In this document: positions 42,562 to 53,107 of the stretch, piece by piece
How the letters are laid out: every line of letters begins with the position of its first letter
Position numbering within the stretch: position 1 is the first letter of the stretch
Source: Prostheceraeus crozeri
Lineage: Eukaryota; Platyhelminthes; Polycladida; Euryleptidae
Direction of reading: 5' to 3'
Length of the DNA: 64,000 nucleotides
NCBI GenBank assembly: GCA_907163375.1
Contig: CAJQUW010000558.1
Span: 1 to 64,000 of the forward strand
The notes under the pieces: generated by a model
What the model saw: the letters and a program-made list of their open reading frames with translations, nothing else
What the model was told of the DNA's origin: nothing
Database searches by the model: none
Translations under genes and position numbers: made by a program

Positions 42562-42607
42562 AGAGCCCGACCGGTTTCTGCCTGTCTTGCAGGCTTATCG
42601 AGGGCTA
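42562..42607 (-). ncRNA. Hammerhead-like ribozyme motif, decayed core
   Basis: On the minus strand: stem I TAGCCC...GGGCT, core TCGATAAG in place of CTGATGAG, stem II GCCTG-CAAGA-CAGGC (perfect 5 bp), then GAAAC-CG-GTC/GGG, that is, the GAAA box, a very short stem III and a GUC cleavage triplet. This is the minimal type I hammerhead form known from Penelope-like elements. The core substitution should abolish cleavage in this copy. Confidence 0.6.
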
Positions 42608-42904
42608 AATGGATGTCTTCAAAATCAAAATACATCGTAGTTCAGTAATCATAGAACTAGATAACATGATAATAAATAACAAGATAATGAAAAGAAAAAT
42701 ATCCATGTTTGCACAGTCATCACTGATAAAAAAATGAGATATCAAGTCGATGTGCCTATATCCATATTCAATGACGGTTTTATTATTTTAATACACATCT
42801 GTTCTTTATTTTCTCGATACAATCTATAGCACTCAGCTGGTAATTGAAGAAGGGAATAACATTAAAAAAAAGGATCTAGATTCTTCGCACACTCATAGAT
42901 ATGC

Positions 42905-45674
42905 TTGCTGACATAGAGCATTTTTGTATCGGGATAAATTTATTTGTTCTCGATGAACTCGGATCCTCGAACGCAAAGCGTCACCGGTTTGACCCACATA
43001 TAGTTGTTCGCATGCTCGACATCGCAAAGCATATACAATATTTTTGGAGGAGCAATTGAAATTTGATTTCAGAATAAAAGTTTTGTCAACGTTGTCAATT
43101 TTATAGTTTAGTTCTCTCCCGGTTATTAAATGCTGACAATAGCACCTTTTGTCATTACATTTTGAAGCCCCAGATATGATAAATCTCTTCTATTTTTCCG
43201 CAGTAATTGAAGAAGGGAAGGTGGTTGTCGGTATGAGGCTCTTAATTTCGAATTCCTAAATTTCTCCGTTAATTGTAGTGTTGCAAATACTGGGGTTACG
43301 ATGTGTTGAAAAACTTTTGGATTGTTTTGGTTATATGTCTGAACATATGAGATTGGTTGGTTAGTGTCACTTGCTAGTTTTCCAATGTTTTGTTCAGTTT
43401 TTGATTTTCTGATTGAATCATCTATTAGATGAACCGGGTAACCTAGTTTTATCAATCTGTTTTTCATCTCTGCAAAACGAATTTCTTTCATATCATTTTT
43501 TTGAGACAAAGTATTAATGCGCCTGGCAACTACATAAGGAATATTTCTGATCAAATGCTTTGGGTGCCCTGAATGGAAAGGAACATGAATATGACTTTCT
43601 GTATTTTTGTAGAAAATATCCCTTTCTATTTTGTCACCTTCCTTATCAAAACGTCTAAAAAACTAATTCATTCAAAATGGAAAGAAAATTGTCAACATCC
43701 CAAACGAATTTTTCTAGATTATAAAACAGTCGTCTAAATAACGCAACCAACTGTTGTGAAATATTTCAAAATCGTTACTAGGTAAAATATTTTTCATCAA
43801 AGTAAACATTCTCTCCTCCAAAAATCCAACTGTCAGTGTCGCGTAGGTTGGGGCTACCTTCGTACCCATTGCTGTGCCAGATATTTGTAAATAAATTATA
43901 TAATCAAAGTCGAAGAAGTTATTCTTTAAAACAATGCTCATACCTTCCAATACAAAATCACTAGAAAATCCATCGCTTATCAGTTGCCGATATTTAGTTA
44001 TCCAATATGCTATTGCCTCATTTCCTAAATTGTGATCAATATTCGTGTAAAGTGAAATAATGTCAAATGAAACAAATTTAGCATCAGACATATGCGACAG
44101 CAATTTCGAAATAAAATCCGACGAATCCCTGCAGTAACTTTGCAGTTTGCGAGTTATGGGTTTCAGGATTACATCTAAAAGATAGCTTAAATGACTTGTT
44201 GGTGCATTAACACTCGATATTGTACGCCGGAATTTTAGATTTTCAGGTACAGCTGTTTCCAGAAATCCAAATTTGTCGATAGTTTTGGCAATAAAATTAC
44301 TCGATACTTTATGCACTTTCGGTAAACCATGTAAATAGGGTAATTTTGCATGGAATTTCCACAAGTATTCATATTCATCTTTCGATAATATGCTTCTAAA
44401 TCGGTTACAAAATGTTCTTATCAAATTAAGTGTGCTTTGAGGTTCATATTTTTCAACTTTTGAGTAGGTTCCTCGTGTCCGACAAATGCTCTTCATTCAT
44501 TGAAAAGTAGATAATCAGAATATTCCAGTTTGACAATGGCACCACCTTGGTCTGCACTGGTTATTAGTAAGTTGTCCGGTTTCCGCAAGTTTTCTAGTTC
44601 CACTTTTTCTTTAGTAATGTTATTCCTTTTCTTTATTTTGTCTGTTTGGTTTGAGAATTCAGCAACCTTATTTGTAATCAGTTCGATGCTTTCATCTAAA
44701 AAGGTATTCAATCCTTTTGGTGGCTGAAACTGTGATGCATTGCGTGCTATTGAATTGGTCAATTCATTTGTGTTTTCATTCAATTTTTCATCGCGAAAGT
44801 AGTCAATCAAACGTAATTTTCTACAGAAGTTGTTTGAGTCATAGAGTATTTCATTTACATCAGTCTTTGGTATTGGTGTGAACTTTGATCCTTTCATTAA
44901 TAATTGCTAGGTAGTATCAGTTATATCTGTTTTTGAGAAATTTATGATTTTTATGTCATTTAATCTAAAAAAAAATTCTCATTGTCATTTGGTATATGAT
45001 TCGTTAAATTACTCGTATGTTGGTTTTCAAATGCCATTTCCATTGGGTTACTCCAATTAGTATTTCTATACTGTTGGAATCTTCGATTATTATTCGGCTT
45101 TGCATATCGACTGCTAAAATTAGATCGTTGATTGCCAATATTACTTCTCCGGTAAATATGTTGTTTCTAGAATTGTAGTTCGGCCGACCATTAAATTGTG
45201 GTCGCAAATTATATTGGTTGTTTCTAAAGTTGTTATTCCATCTACCTGTATACTGAGGTCTCTGGTAGTAATTAAATCTGTCGGAGTACTGGTTATTTTG
45301 TTTTCTGCTAAATCTATAGTTTGTCCTTGATTTATTCGGTTTTTTTGAATCTCACCCATTTGTCTATCATATTGAAACTTGGAGTTGATTGGTATCAAAT
45401 GCCTGTTGGATGAAAAGAATTTTCCTTTTTCCTCCCAAATTGTGTGGCTCATTTGTTCCTCTCTTTCCACATTACTTTGCCAAGATTGAAATTTTAGCAT
45501 TGCTGTTTCGTGGTCGAAGAAACTAATTAAGCACTGTTCCACTTCATTATCAATCTTGTTAAAAAAGTCAGTTTTTATTTTAGCAATTGTGCGTAATCGG
45601 TTTATTTCATGACTGCATTCCGCAATAGATAGTGATTTTCGCAAATCTTGTTCTTCTGTTAAGATATTTTGCAA
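42905..45674 (-). pseudogene. Penelope-like reverse transcriptase with GIY-YIG endonuclease
   Basis: Blocks in order on minus: helical N-terminal region (MQNILTEEQDLRKSLSIAEC, 45674 on), NLLITSADQGGAIVKL (about 44540-44590), YLHGLPKVHKVSSNFIAKT (about 44325), FRRTISSVNAPTSHLSYLLD (about 44230), SFDIISLYTNIDHNL (about 44070), ISGTAMGTKVAPTYATL (about 43870), WLRYLDDCFII with the catalytic DD (about 43735), IRNIPYVVARRI (about 43550), and an endonuclease region with IVYALRCRACEQLYVGQTG (about 43060-43000) and LRSRIRVHREQI. The order reverse transcriptase then GIY-YIG is diagnostic of Penelope-like elements with endonuclease. Frame changes near 44495, 43700, 43110 and in the N-terminal part make it a pseudogene. 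Confidence 0.87.
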
Positions 45675-45724
45675 AGGTTTCCTCCAAAACTTTCTTGGTA
45701 TTCTGGGATATATATATATATATA

Positions 45725-46800
45725 TTCCATGAAAAAATCAAAGTAAATGTAAGTGAATTTCAAAAATGAAAAACCACCTATCTCACGCCGACATGTTTCT
45801 GCCTGTAGTCTGTCTTCTCAAGGCGGTAATTGATTCAAATTTATTGCTACATAAATTATATTATAGAAATTCGATTTCATAAATGAAATATCTTGATTTT
45901 TGGGAGAAATCATAGTCTTTCATATGGCATTGAAGGGTGGTTCATAGATCTTAGTGAACATGGTCTCTTTATGTTCACGATCATTTGTTGTGTACCCTTA
46001 AGGCATTTTATAGAATGGTGTGATAGAAAATTAGATTTCCATGTTGGCTGCAGTTTCTTATATGCTTGCTGACAGGTAGGTAAGAGTATATACCTTCCTG
46101 ATATAGCTATCTCTATGGCGAAGGGCATTACCTGACTGGCCGATATGATAATCACTACAACCTAAACTATTTAATTTATGGATGAGGTTGGAAGAACTGC
46201 AAGTTAGGTTTGTTGTTATTGCAACATTGCAACGATTTTGGTTGCATTTTGTTACACCTTTTATTTGAATTCGCTTATTACTAATTAGTACGACTACAGC
46301 AAAGACTTTGATTGTCTCTTACAAGATTTGAATTGGCAATTGGCAAAACTTTCAAAAGATTTTAAAGTATTAGCCAATGGATGAATTATGTTATGAAATG
46401 TGTTTGGATTATTGGGGTTGTATGTATGAACGAGAGGAATTATTTCATCATCATTATTAGTCTTGGAACTTCTATTCATTGCACACGTATTTTCTTGAGC
46501 TGGTTTAATCGAATTTCTTATTAGTTCCATAGGATAGCTTAGTTTGATTAATCGTTCTCTAATTCTTGGAATCGTATCAGTTTATTATTTCCATCTGACA
46601 CTATTCGTTCTATTCTACGCGCTAACACAAAAGGGATATTTCTTAGAATGTGTAGGACGGCTATAGGTAAAGGGACATAATTGAAGCTGTTCGTAGGTTT
46701 ATCATATATGTCCGTTTCTAATGACCCCTTTGAAATACTTTTGTACAAAAAAACATCTAAAAAATTCAATCATTGATTACTTCGTGATATTGTAAATTGA
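45725..46800 (-). mobile_element. Penelope-like element 2, 5'-truncated
   Basis: Minus-strand fragments: FLDVFLYKSISKGSLETDIY and IAVLHILRNIPFVLARRIER (46769-46548), a linker with VHTYNPNNPNTFHNIIHP (46530-46294), and a GIY-YIG region with a YHIGQSGNALRHRD-like block (about 46155-46080). It matches the end of element 1 in order but not in detail, so it is a separate copy. The 3' part (45785-45828) has a hammerhead-like motif with degraded core. Confidence 0.75.
45785..45828 (-). ncRNA. Hammerhead-like motif of Penelope element 2, decayed
   Basis: On minus: TACCGC, then CTTGAGAAG (core region), a degraded stem II and AGAAAC-AT-GTC/GGCG with the GAAA box and GUC triplet. Stem I can form between CCGC and GGCG. 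Core and stem II have changed, so it is probably inactive. Confidence 0.45.
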
Positions 46801-46854
46801 ATAAAATCATGTAAATTACTTAGTTGTTTGATCACATCAAAGTCCCCACAACTG

Positions 46855-47150
46855 TATTTCCATATTGCGATTACCGTGCAGCTAACATGGAAGTCAAATT
46901 TTCTATCTCACCATTCTATAAAATGCCTTTGGGGTCTACAAGAATAGATCGTGGACATAAAGAGGCCATGTTCATTAAGATCTATGAACCACGCTTCAAT
47001 GCCGTATGAAAGACTATGATTTCTCCCAGAAATCAAGATATTTCATGTATGAAATTAAATTTCTGTAATATAATACTTGTAGCAATAAATTTGAATCAAT
47101 TACCGCCTTGAAAAGCCAAACTACTGGCAGAAACATGGCGTGATATCGGC
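46855..47150 (+). mobile_element. Inverted Penelope-like 3' end
   Basis: This plus-strand segment is an inverted copy (about 85% by eye) of 45785-46080: both contain the endonuclease C-terminus (KFSISPFYKMPLG; YEPRFNAV then stop), GACTATGATTTCTCCCAGAA and AATTTGAATCAATTACCGCC. It ends in another hammerhead-like motif (47101-47141; stem II GCCA-AACTAC-TGGC, GAAACATGG, cleavage triplet lost). Two Penelope tails thus face away from each other around a common core. Confidence 0.75.
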
Positions 47151-47349
47151 AATTATATATATATATAACACCTTGCATAGATGCATGCCTTGACAAGCAG
47201 CCAAGCTGCGAAATATATCGGCATAGGCATAAACGGAAATCTGGTTGATTCTTATTTTACAAAATAAGAATATATATATTATAATATATATATTCAAACA
47301 TAAAGTGCCCAATTTCAGCATATTTTCAAATGAAGACAACTTCGTGTTT

Positions 47350-48790
47350 TGAAACAACCGAACATGTTTCAGAATCTCATGGATTCCATCATCAGCGGTA
47401 AAAAGAAGTCAGAAACACACACAGAAATCAGTTTATAAAAGAGTTCTTAAAACAACGTCAAAGCATGTGAACAGATATCTCACAAAAACGAACCGAAGGT
47501 CAATGTACATCGAAATATGTCGATTCATAGATTTAGATTCAGAGGTATGGAACCATTCCTTTCATTCGATAATAGGTCAGTATTGTTTTTAATCATAATA
47601 GATTCTAAGACAAAAGGATGCTTGGACACAACCACAACCGAGAAATTTTCTGGTTTTTGGTGATGTTCATGCATAGAAATCTCAGTGGCCTCAGGGTAGG
47701 CTTTTAGATGCTCATTGATACGAGTGGCTAAATGACTCTTCTTTGCGCCAATGTATCGCATTGTGCAGCGATCACACGTACATAAATACGTAATAGTAGA
47801 TTTCAGGCCAATCGCAACAATGTCCTTATTGTTGAAATGATTCAAAACCTTATTGGAATTGAACACAGGGCATATTTTGTTTTTCTTGAATTTATCGTTA
47901 ATCTCGGCCATACGCCTTTTCAGATAACTATAACCATTGTCAATGAAAGGAATCGACCAATAGACCTGCACATCACTCTCACAAGTATCAGATTGTGATT
48001 GCTAGCATTTATTTAAAGTAGCACGTTGAATTCTATTAATAAAATTCTCATCGTAGCCGTTCTTCAAAAACATAGATTTTATTTGCTCAGAAGCTTTTCA
48101 AAATCATCTTTACTCGAGCAAATTTTGAAACCTCGAGAAAACAAAGATCTCATAGCCGAAACTTTATAAGACGAAGGAGTGCAAGAAGAAACAAGTATAT
48201 AGATACCTGTGTTAGTTTCTTTTATGCGGTGAGCAATATCAAAAGTGCCAAAACGTCAGGCGACCATTTGAGTCAACCTCCATCGTGAATTTAATATTGT
48301 CATCAAGACAATTAAGAAAATCGAAAAATTGTTTACCATCTTCTGTTTTGAAAACTGCAAAACAGTCGTCAACATAACACGCGTAAAAAAGCGGTTGGTG
48401 ATTACTCAGCTCAGAAAAACGACTTTCAATGATGTTCATAGTAAAAGCCGCCATTGTTGGCGCTAACTTTGAGCCCATCGGCATACCATCATACTGATAG
48501 AAAAGTTTTCCATCAAAAGAAAACAGTATGTTAGTGCATGCTTTTTCTAGCAAACTTTTCAATGCAGATTGCGAGACAGGGCAATGACCAAAATCAATCG
48601 ACACGAGACAAAAAAATCAATCGGGAAATGAGACAATGTGATCAATTGTCTTCTTCACAGGAATGGACGTGAATAAATTACTAACATCAAAGCTAAACAA
48701 CTTGCACCTTTTTAGATCAGGAATGTTGAGAGTTTTCAATTTTTCCGTAAATTGAGAAATCGAGAAATTTGAATTCCAAACAACATAGAT
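47350..48790 (-). mobile_element. Penelope-like element 3, 5'-truncated
   Basis: Minus-strand parts: KLFSFDVSNLFTSIPVKKTI (about 48715-48655), GKLFYQYDGMPMGSKLAPTM and FYACYVDDCFAVFKTEDGKQ (48604-48239, catalytic YVDD), then the GIY-YIG part TYLCTCDRCTMRYIGAKKSH, LATRINEHLK, with the family's downstream conserved Glu in FVLESIMIKN, ending LNLNL at 47525. Breaks lie near 48610 and between 48240 and 47970. The 3' untranslated part carries the best hammerhead motif of the window (47357-47399). It belongs to a different subfamily from elements 1 and 2. Confidence 0.85.
47357..47399 (-). ncRNA. Hammerhead ribozyme motif with intact core
   Basis: On minus: stem I ACCG, core CTGATGA, stem II GGAATC-CATGA-GATTCT (six pairs, one G-U), GAAA, tiny stem III AC-AT-GT, cleavage triplet GTT, then stem I CGGT. 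Every conserved hammerhead core position (CUGAUGA, GAAA, NUH) is present. It lies 125 bp past the endonuclease stop of Penelope element 3, where such ribozymes occur in this class. Confidence 0.7.
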
Positions 48791-50300
48791 TATTAGATTT
48801 TCCCATTTAATCCTTTGAAGTTGATTTGGAATTTTTAGTGTGCAGGGTTAATTGTCCCTAAAACCCTTGAGTAAAGTGCTTTCTGGGGATATTGTTTCAC
48901 TAATCAGTTATCAAGGTGATGCGCAAGAAAGGATATGTCAGGGATGAGAATCATTATTTTGAAACATTCTCGTGATTAATCGAAAAAATGATAAAAAAAT
49001 CTTGGGTAAGGGTTGGGACATCATCTATAGAGCACTCCAAAAAGTAATGTGCCATTTGCAGCTAAAGCATCCCTCATGATAGTGTGTCCCTTAGAAACAG
49101 ATAATGAGCTTCTCGGAAGGAGACATGATAACTGCCCCTTCACATGAACACAGAGGTGATGGTGTCCCCTGAGAAGAAAACAATGATGTGCCGTTTCATA
49201 GGATGAATTGATGATGACCCCCTGTTTAGCAAGACACATTGATTATGAGCTCTCGGGAGAACAATGATTTGGGAGATTGGCTGACACGTAGTTTCACAGG
49301 GTAATAACTAAATTGCTCCCGATTTCTGAAAAAAAGCAAAATACTGGTACCGGTGTTGAAACTGTCACATTTATGGCAAAGCTTGCTAGCTAAGCAAACT
49401 ACAAATTGTTGGAACGGGATCACTTGCAATGTTGATTATCGAAAATTTAAATCGAAAAGCTTCATGATTAGCATTGTTCTTGTTTACGTTCATGTTAAAC
49501 TCGTTTGTAGCCATTTTAGGGGATCACACGCACAGCAACTTTCCATTAAGCAGCTCCAATAATCTGGCTTCTTAATGAAAGTCTGCCTAACAGCTTGTCT
49601 AGAATCTTCTAGCTTGCATATTCTCTCGTGTTGCATTACATCACATAGAAACATCGTGTTCCACAGAATAAAGTGAGGTGATGTTCAATGGAACAAGTCG
49701 GCTGGTCATTATCGAACTTCGTTATCCAATCCACGTGCCTGTGAAATGATGTCCATCTTCGCATCTTTCTTCATCATTCTTTTTAGTCGGCGCCCCATCT
49801 TTAACTATCAATAACTAGCCTACACGCACGTCGATGTAGCTTTTTCATTCAACCGTGTACATGTATATAAATTTCTCTCTGCTAAGATTCCTTGTTGTCA
49901 GTTCAATCTATGAGCCGTAACAATAGGCCTATAAACGAATGAAAACACAACTGTCGCAACTGTGACAAGAAAAATGAAGCCACAAGCAGCAGAGAGTTGA
50001 CGAATAGCATATTCAGTTGCTCGTTTACCAGCCGCCATCAAGCAAAATGTTTTGAAAACTACATGTATTTTTATTCTTTCAGGTATCGGGCGTAACTTCG
50101 TTAGTACCCTTAAGTTATTCCCACAGTTATGAAATTGTTATCCACGCTAACTTGCTAGAACACACGTGTGTGCTAGTGTTACAGGAATTATTCTGATAGC
50201 ATTTACCTACCCCACTGAATGATTCATTGAATAATGGACTAGGCATGTTTCAAATTAAAGCGAGGAAAGTCCACAAAACAGATGAGGTTTCTTCTCTCTC
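48791..50300. other. Intergenic stretch with degenerate minisatellite
   Basis: No gene is recognised. From about 49014 to 49300 degenerate units of about 30-45 bp recur around words such as GAGAAGAAAACAATGATG, GGGAGAACAATGATTTGGG and GTGTCCC. A related array lies at 50440-50630. AT-rich unique sequence fills the rest. Confidence 0.55.
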
Positions 50301-50307
50301 GTTTATT

Positions 50308-50346
50308 GCGAGGCCTTTCTACCGTTATCAACGGCCATCGTCAGGC
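50308..50346 (-). ncRNA. Hammerhead-like relic, Penelope type
   Basis: On minus: GCCTGACGATGG, stem II CCGTT-GAT-AACGG (perfect 5 bp), TAGAAAGGC. CTGACGA stands for CTGATGA and the GAAA box is kept, but no clear NUH triplet follows. No coding part is attached; it may be the tail of a lost Penelope-like element. Confidence 0.4.
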
Positions 50347-50439
50347 AAGTGATTTGTACAAACTGGCCAACGACCAGACTGATGAAGATAGCTAATCAGC
50401 TATTTCACGATCGTGTCACAAACCAAGCAATCAGATCAC

Positions 50440-50630
50440 TGAATGATGATGGGCTCATAGGAAGGCAATGATGATGGGCCCCTAAGACAGCGATGGGACC
50501 TCACAGGAGAACGAAATGATGATGGGCATGTTAAACAAAATGAGGATGCTCCTCCTCACAGGTGAACAAGGAGGATGGGACGACCGACCGATGATAGGTC
50601 TGTCACAGGAAGACGGATTGACCCCTGAAT
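50440..50630. repeat. Degenerate minisatellite of GATGATGGG units
   Basis: Units with AATGATGATGGGC, CTCACAGGAGAACGAA and CACAGGTGAACAAGGAGG words repeat about every 30-33 bp with much divergence. Similar in style to 49014-49300 and to 55366-55775. No coding function is suggested. Confidence 0.6.
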
Positions 50631-51319
50631 GTGGACCAAAAATTCCCGAATTTCCGTTTGTCGATGACTTCTGCTAATAGGCTTTTGTGACAGTTTGTTG
50701 AAATGTCTGATCTCGTTACAGATTTTTTAAATCATGACATTCTGTTACATGTAATAATGAACTAATACTTTATCAAAATAGCACTGCTTTTTATTTCATG
50801 GGATTTTGGATCAAATAGAGATTTATCTATTGTTCGGATTCATGTTCGGTTAGCGATGGCATTTTTATGCGGTATTTGAAGATTTATAGACGAAGTAAGA
50901 CAGTCTTATACTGCTCACATGTATCAAATAGTAGCTTATTACATTGTGGTCCAAAAGAAGGTTACTTATTTTACATCAAAATATTTCGGGATAAGTGATA
51001 GTGATTTTCCGCTCCTAGCATTGAGTTGTGTCAACATCACAGACATTCTATTCTGGTTATCTGGCATGTACATTGGTTCCAGCGATCATGAAATTATAAA
51101 AGTTTTACAGAATTGCAAAAAGATTTTATAATCCAGATTAAATCCAGTTCATAGTACCATAATATAATTTGGGAAAGTAATCCTAGTAATTGCAAAATTA
51201 TGTGTAATTTAACAAAAATGCAAGAGAGAATTTTTACATCCAGTACATTTCCTATTGGGATTGAAATTTCTCTTAGTTATTCAACTGATAAATTTCATCA
51301 GAGTCAGGCAGATACTTAA
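50631..51319. other. Unique AT-rich sequence
   Basis: No gene, repeat or element recognised in about 690 bp. A 70-codon frame at 50919-51131 has no recognisable similarity. Confidence 0.6.
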
Positions 51320-53103
51320 AGGTGTAGTTCGGTCGAATTTTTGACTTTGTCTCAATCTTAACTCTGTCTCCTCCTGAGTTAAACGGGACACCTGTCGCCA
51401 TGCCAAGTAGCGTCGTTTGCGCACAGCAGGTGAAAACAGAACTGATGATGACGTCACTATGGACAGACCAATCATACGCTGCTCGGTGCTTCAGAGAAGG
51501 TTACAGTCAGGCGTTGAAATGTGCCTTGATACTGCGCGCCGAAGTAAAATTCAGTTACTCAGTGTCCGTCGACATTCGACTACCACCAAGACACACTGTT
51601 GCGCCTTTTATTGCAAGAACAAGAGTGATAATAGCATTAATAATGCATACATCTATAAATTTCCATTAGACAAGAAAATGCGAAAATTATGGAGTGATCA
51701 AGTTGTATTACTCCGTCAATACAGTTCAGGCATGTGGTATTCATTTTACTGAAAAACAAACAAAGTGAAAAATCTACGATATGCTCCACTAGCCATTGAA
51801 GCACCAGTTGACTTTATTCTGTGATTCAATTACTGTGTGGTGTTTTGCCGTCATTGTACTGGAAATTGATATATTTTTCAGCTCATTCTGCATCATGTCA
51901 GTCAAGAATCTTTCAATACCGCACACTCATAATTCGCAATACATGTCCATACATCTTACCTCGAATCATTCCACAACACCTTGTTGAAGCACGTGCCAAA
52001 AACTTCAATTGCACATGTCGTTCTCACAAAATGTGAGCTATGTTGGCGGTAATTGACAATAACCTGAATGAAGACCAATATGTAGTCGAAGAATGCATGA
52101 CGCATAGGTAAGCTACAAGTTAAGAAATGGATTGGAAGTCGTGGAACTTCCGGGAATAAGTATGTTTTGAGAATTTGCCTATTGGCGATGGTTGTAAGAA
52201 GAGTTGCATTAATATATACCGGTGCTGTCTGTCAATACATGTGATAATGTCATAACACTGAATTGATTGCTTGATATATTTCAAAACCCCACCAAAACCT
52301 GAAAGTGCAAAAGGAGAAATATCCAAATACATTATTAACTAGTATACCAAAGTACATGATACAAAAATATAGCATGGGAAATAAAGAAACATAGTTCCAA
52401 GACTGTCATTCTGCTTCATATTTTAACTTCAACTCATATGATGGGAAAGGGAAGTTCCTTGCATGATGCACTAGTTGCACATGTGCCTGTGTGTGATGAA
52501 TATGTAGGTTACATACTTGCATTACATTAATTTCGTTGACATTTTAATATATTTGCCCAATTTTCGAACGCCTAGCGTATGTATGCTTGAGAATGTGATA
52601 TGTATGAACTGACCTATTCATGAGTAGCTGCATCTCAAAATTCCGATCTATTTTGTGAAAATTTAGCTAATGTCTTAAAACCTACTTCATACATAAATAC
52701 TTAATCAAATAAGACGACTTCGCTCGAGTTACAGTTTATTTAAGAGCAATATGGCTTACATAATATAGCACAGATCATCACATTTATTGAATGAGATTCA
52801 TCTCTATAATCCGACATTTCAATTGATGAATGATGCATCCAACTTGCCTCCGTCATTCATTTCTGCTTCGGTTGAGAATGTATTAGCGCTACGTGGTCGA
52901 GGCAGGTCAATCAGACTTCCCTGTCGACGAAAGCTGCCAGCGCAGAATCCGCATGGAATCCGCGTCATCACAAAACTTTGCGACGCTCCTGCGTTTCAAC
53001 GATGATGAATAAGATGAGAGCAAGTGGAGAATAGGGATCAGGGATACGGCTGTCATTGATTGAGCGAATAAAAACGATATGTAAAATTGGCCGAACTGCA
53101 CCT
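51320..53103. mobile_element. Kolobok-like element with TTAA target site
   Basis: Inverted ends AGGTGTAGTTCGGTCGAATT at the left and, read inward from the right, AGGTGCAGTTCGGCCAATTT are each flanked by TTAA (51316-51319; 53104-53107). A THAP domain is encoded near the left end. TTAA duplications plus a THAP-bearing transposase are the marks of the Kolobok superfamily. The DDE part was not found, so the 1784-bp copy is internally deleted. Confidence 0.75.
51590..51770 (+). pseudogene. THAP domain fragment
   Basis: The frame from 51417 reaches THCCAFYCKNKSDNSINNAY, then IYKFPLDKKMRKLWSDQVVL: the first Cys pair, the conserved FP and the conserved Trp of a THAP zinc finger in correct order and spacing. 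The last two ligands appear in the next frame as CGIHFTEKQ (about 51738-51765), so one frameshift near 51725 separates the halves. No transposase body follows. In the TTAA-flanked element this is most likely the DNA-binding end of a Kolobok transposase. Confidence 0.75.
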
Positions 53104-53107
53104 TTAA

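Larger units (their letters stand above)
42480..45705 (-). mobile_element. Penelope-like element 1
   Basis: A minus-strand retroelement with an N-terminal region (45674-45004), reverse transcriptase (about 44897-43714), thumb/linker (43554-43126), GIY-YIG endonuclease (about 43080-42905) and a hammerhead-like motif in the 3' part (42562-42607). Both outer sides touch (TA)n tracts (42450 and 45710), a common target type for Penelope-like elements. The coding part is in several frames, so it is inactive. Confidence 0.85.

Noticed and set aside
48791-51319. Host gene in the gene-poor stretch
   Set aside because: Only short frames without splice partners or known domains.
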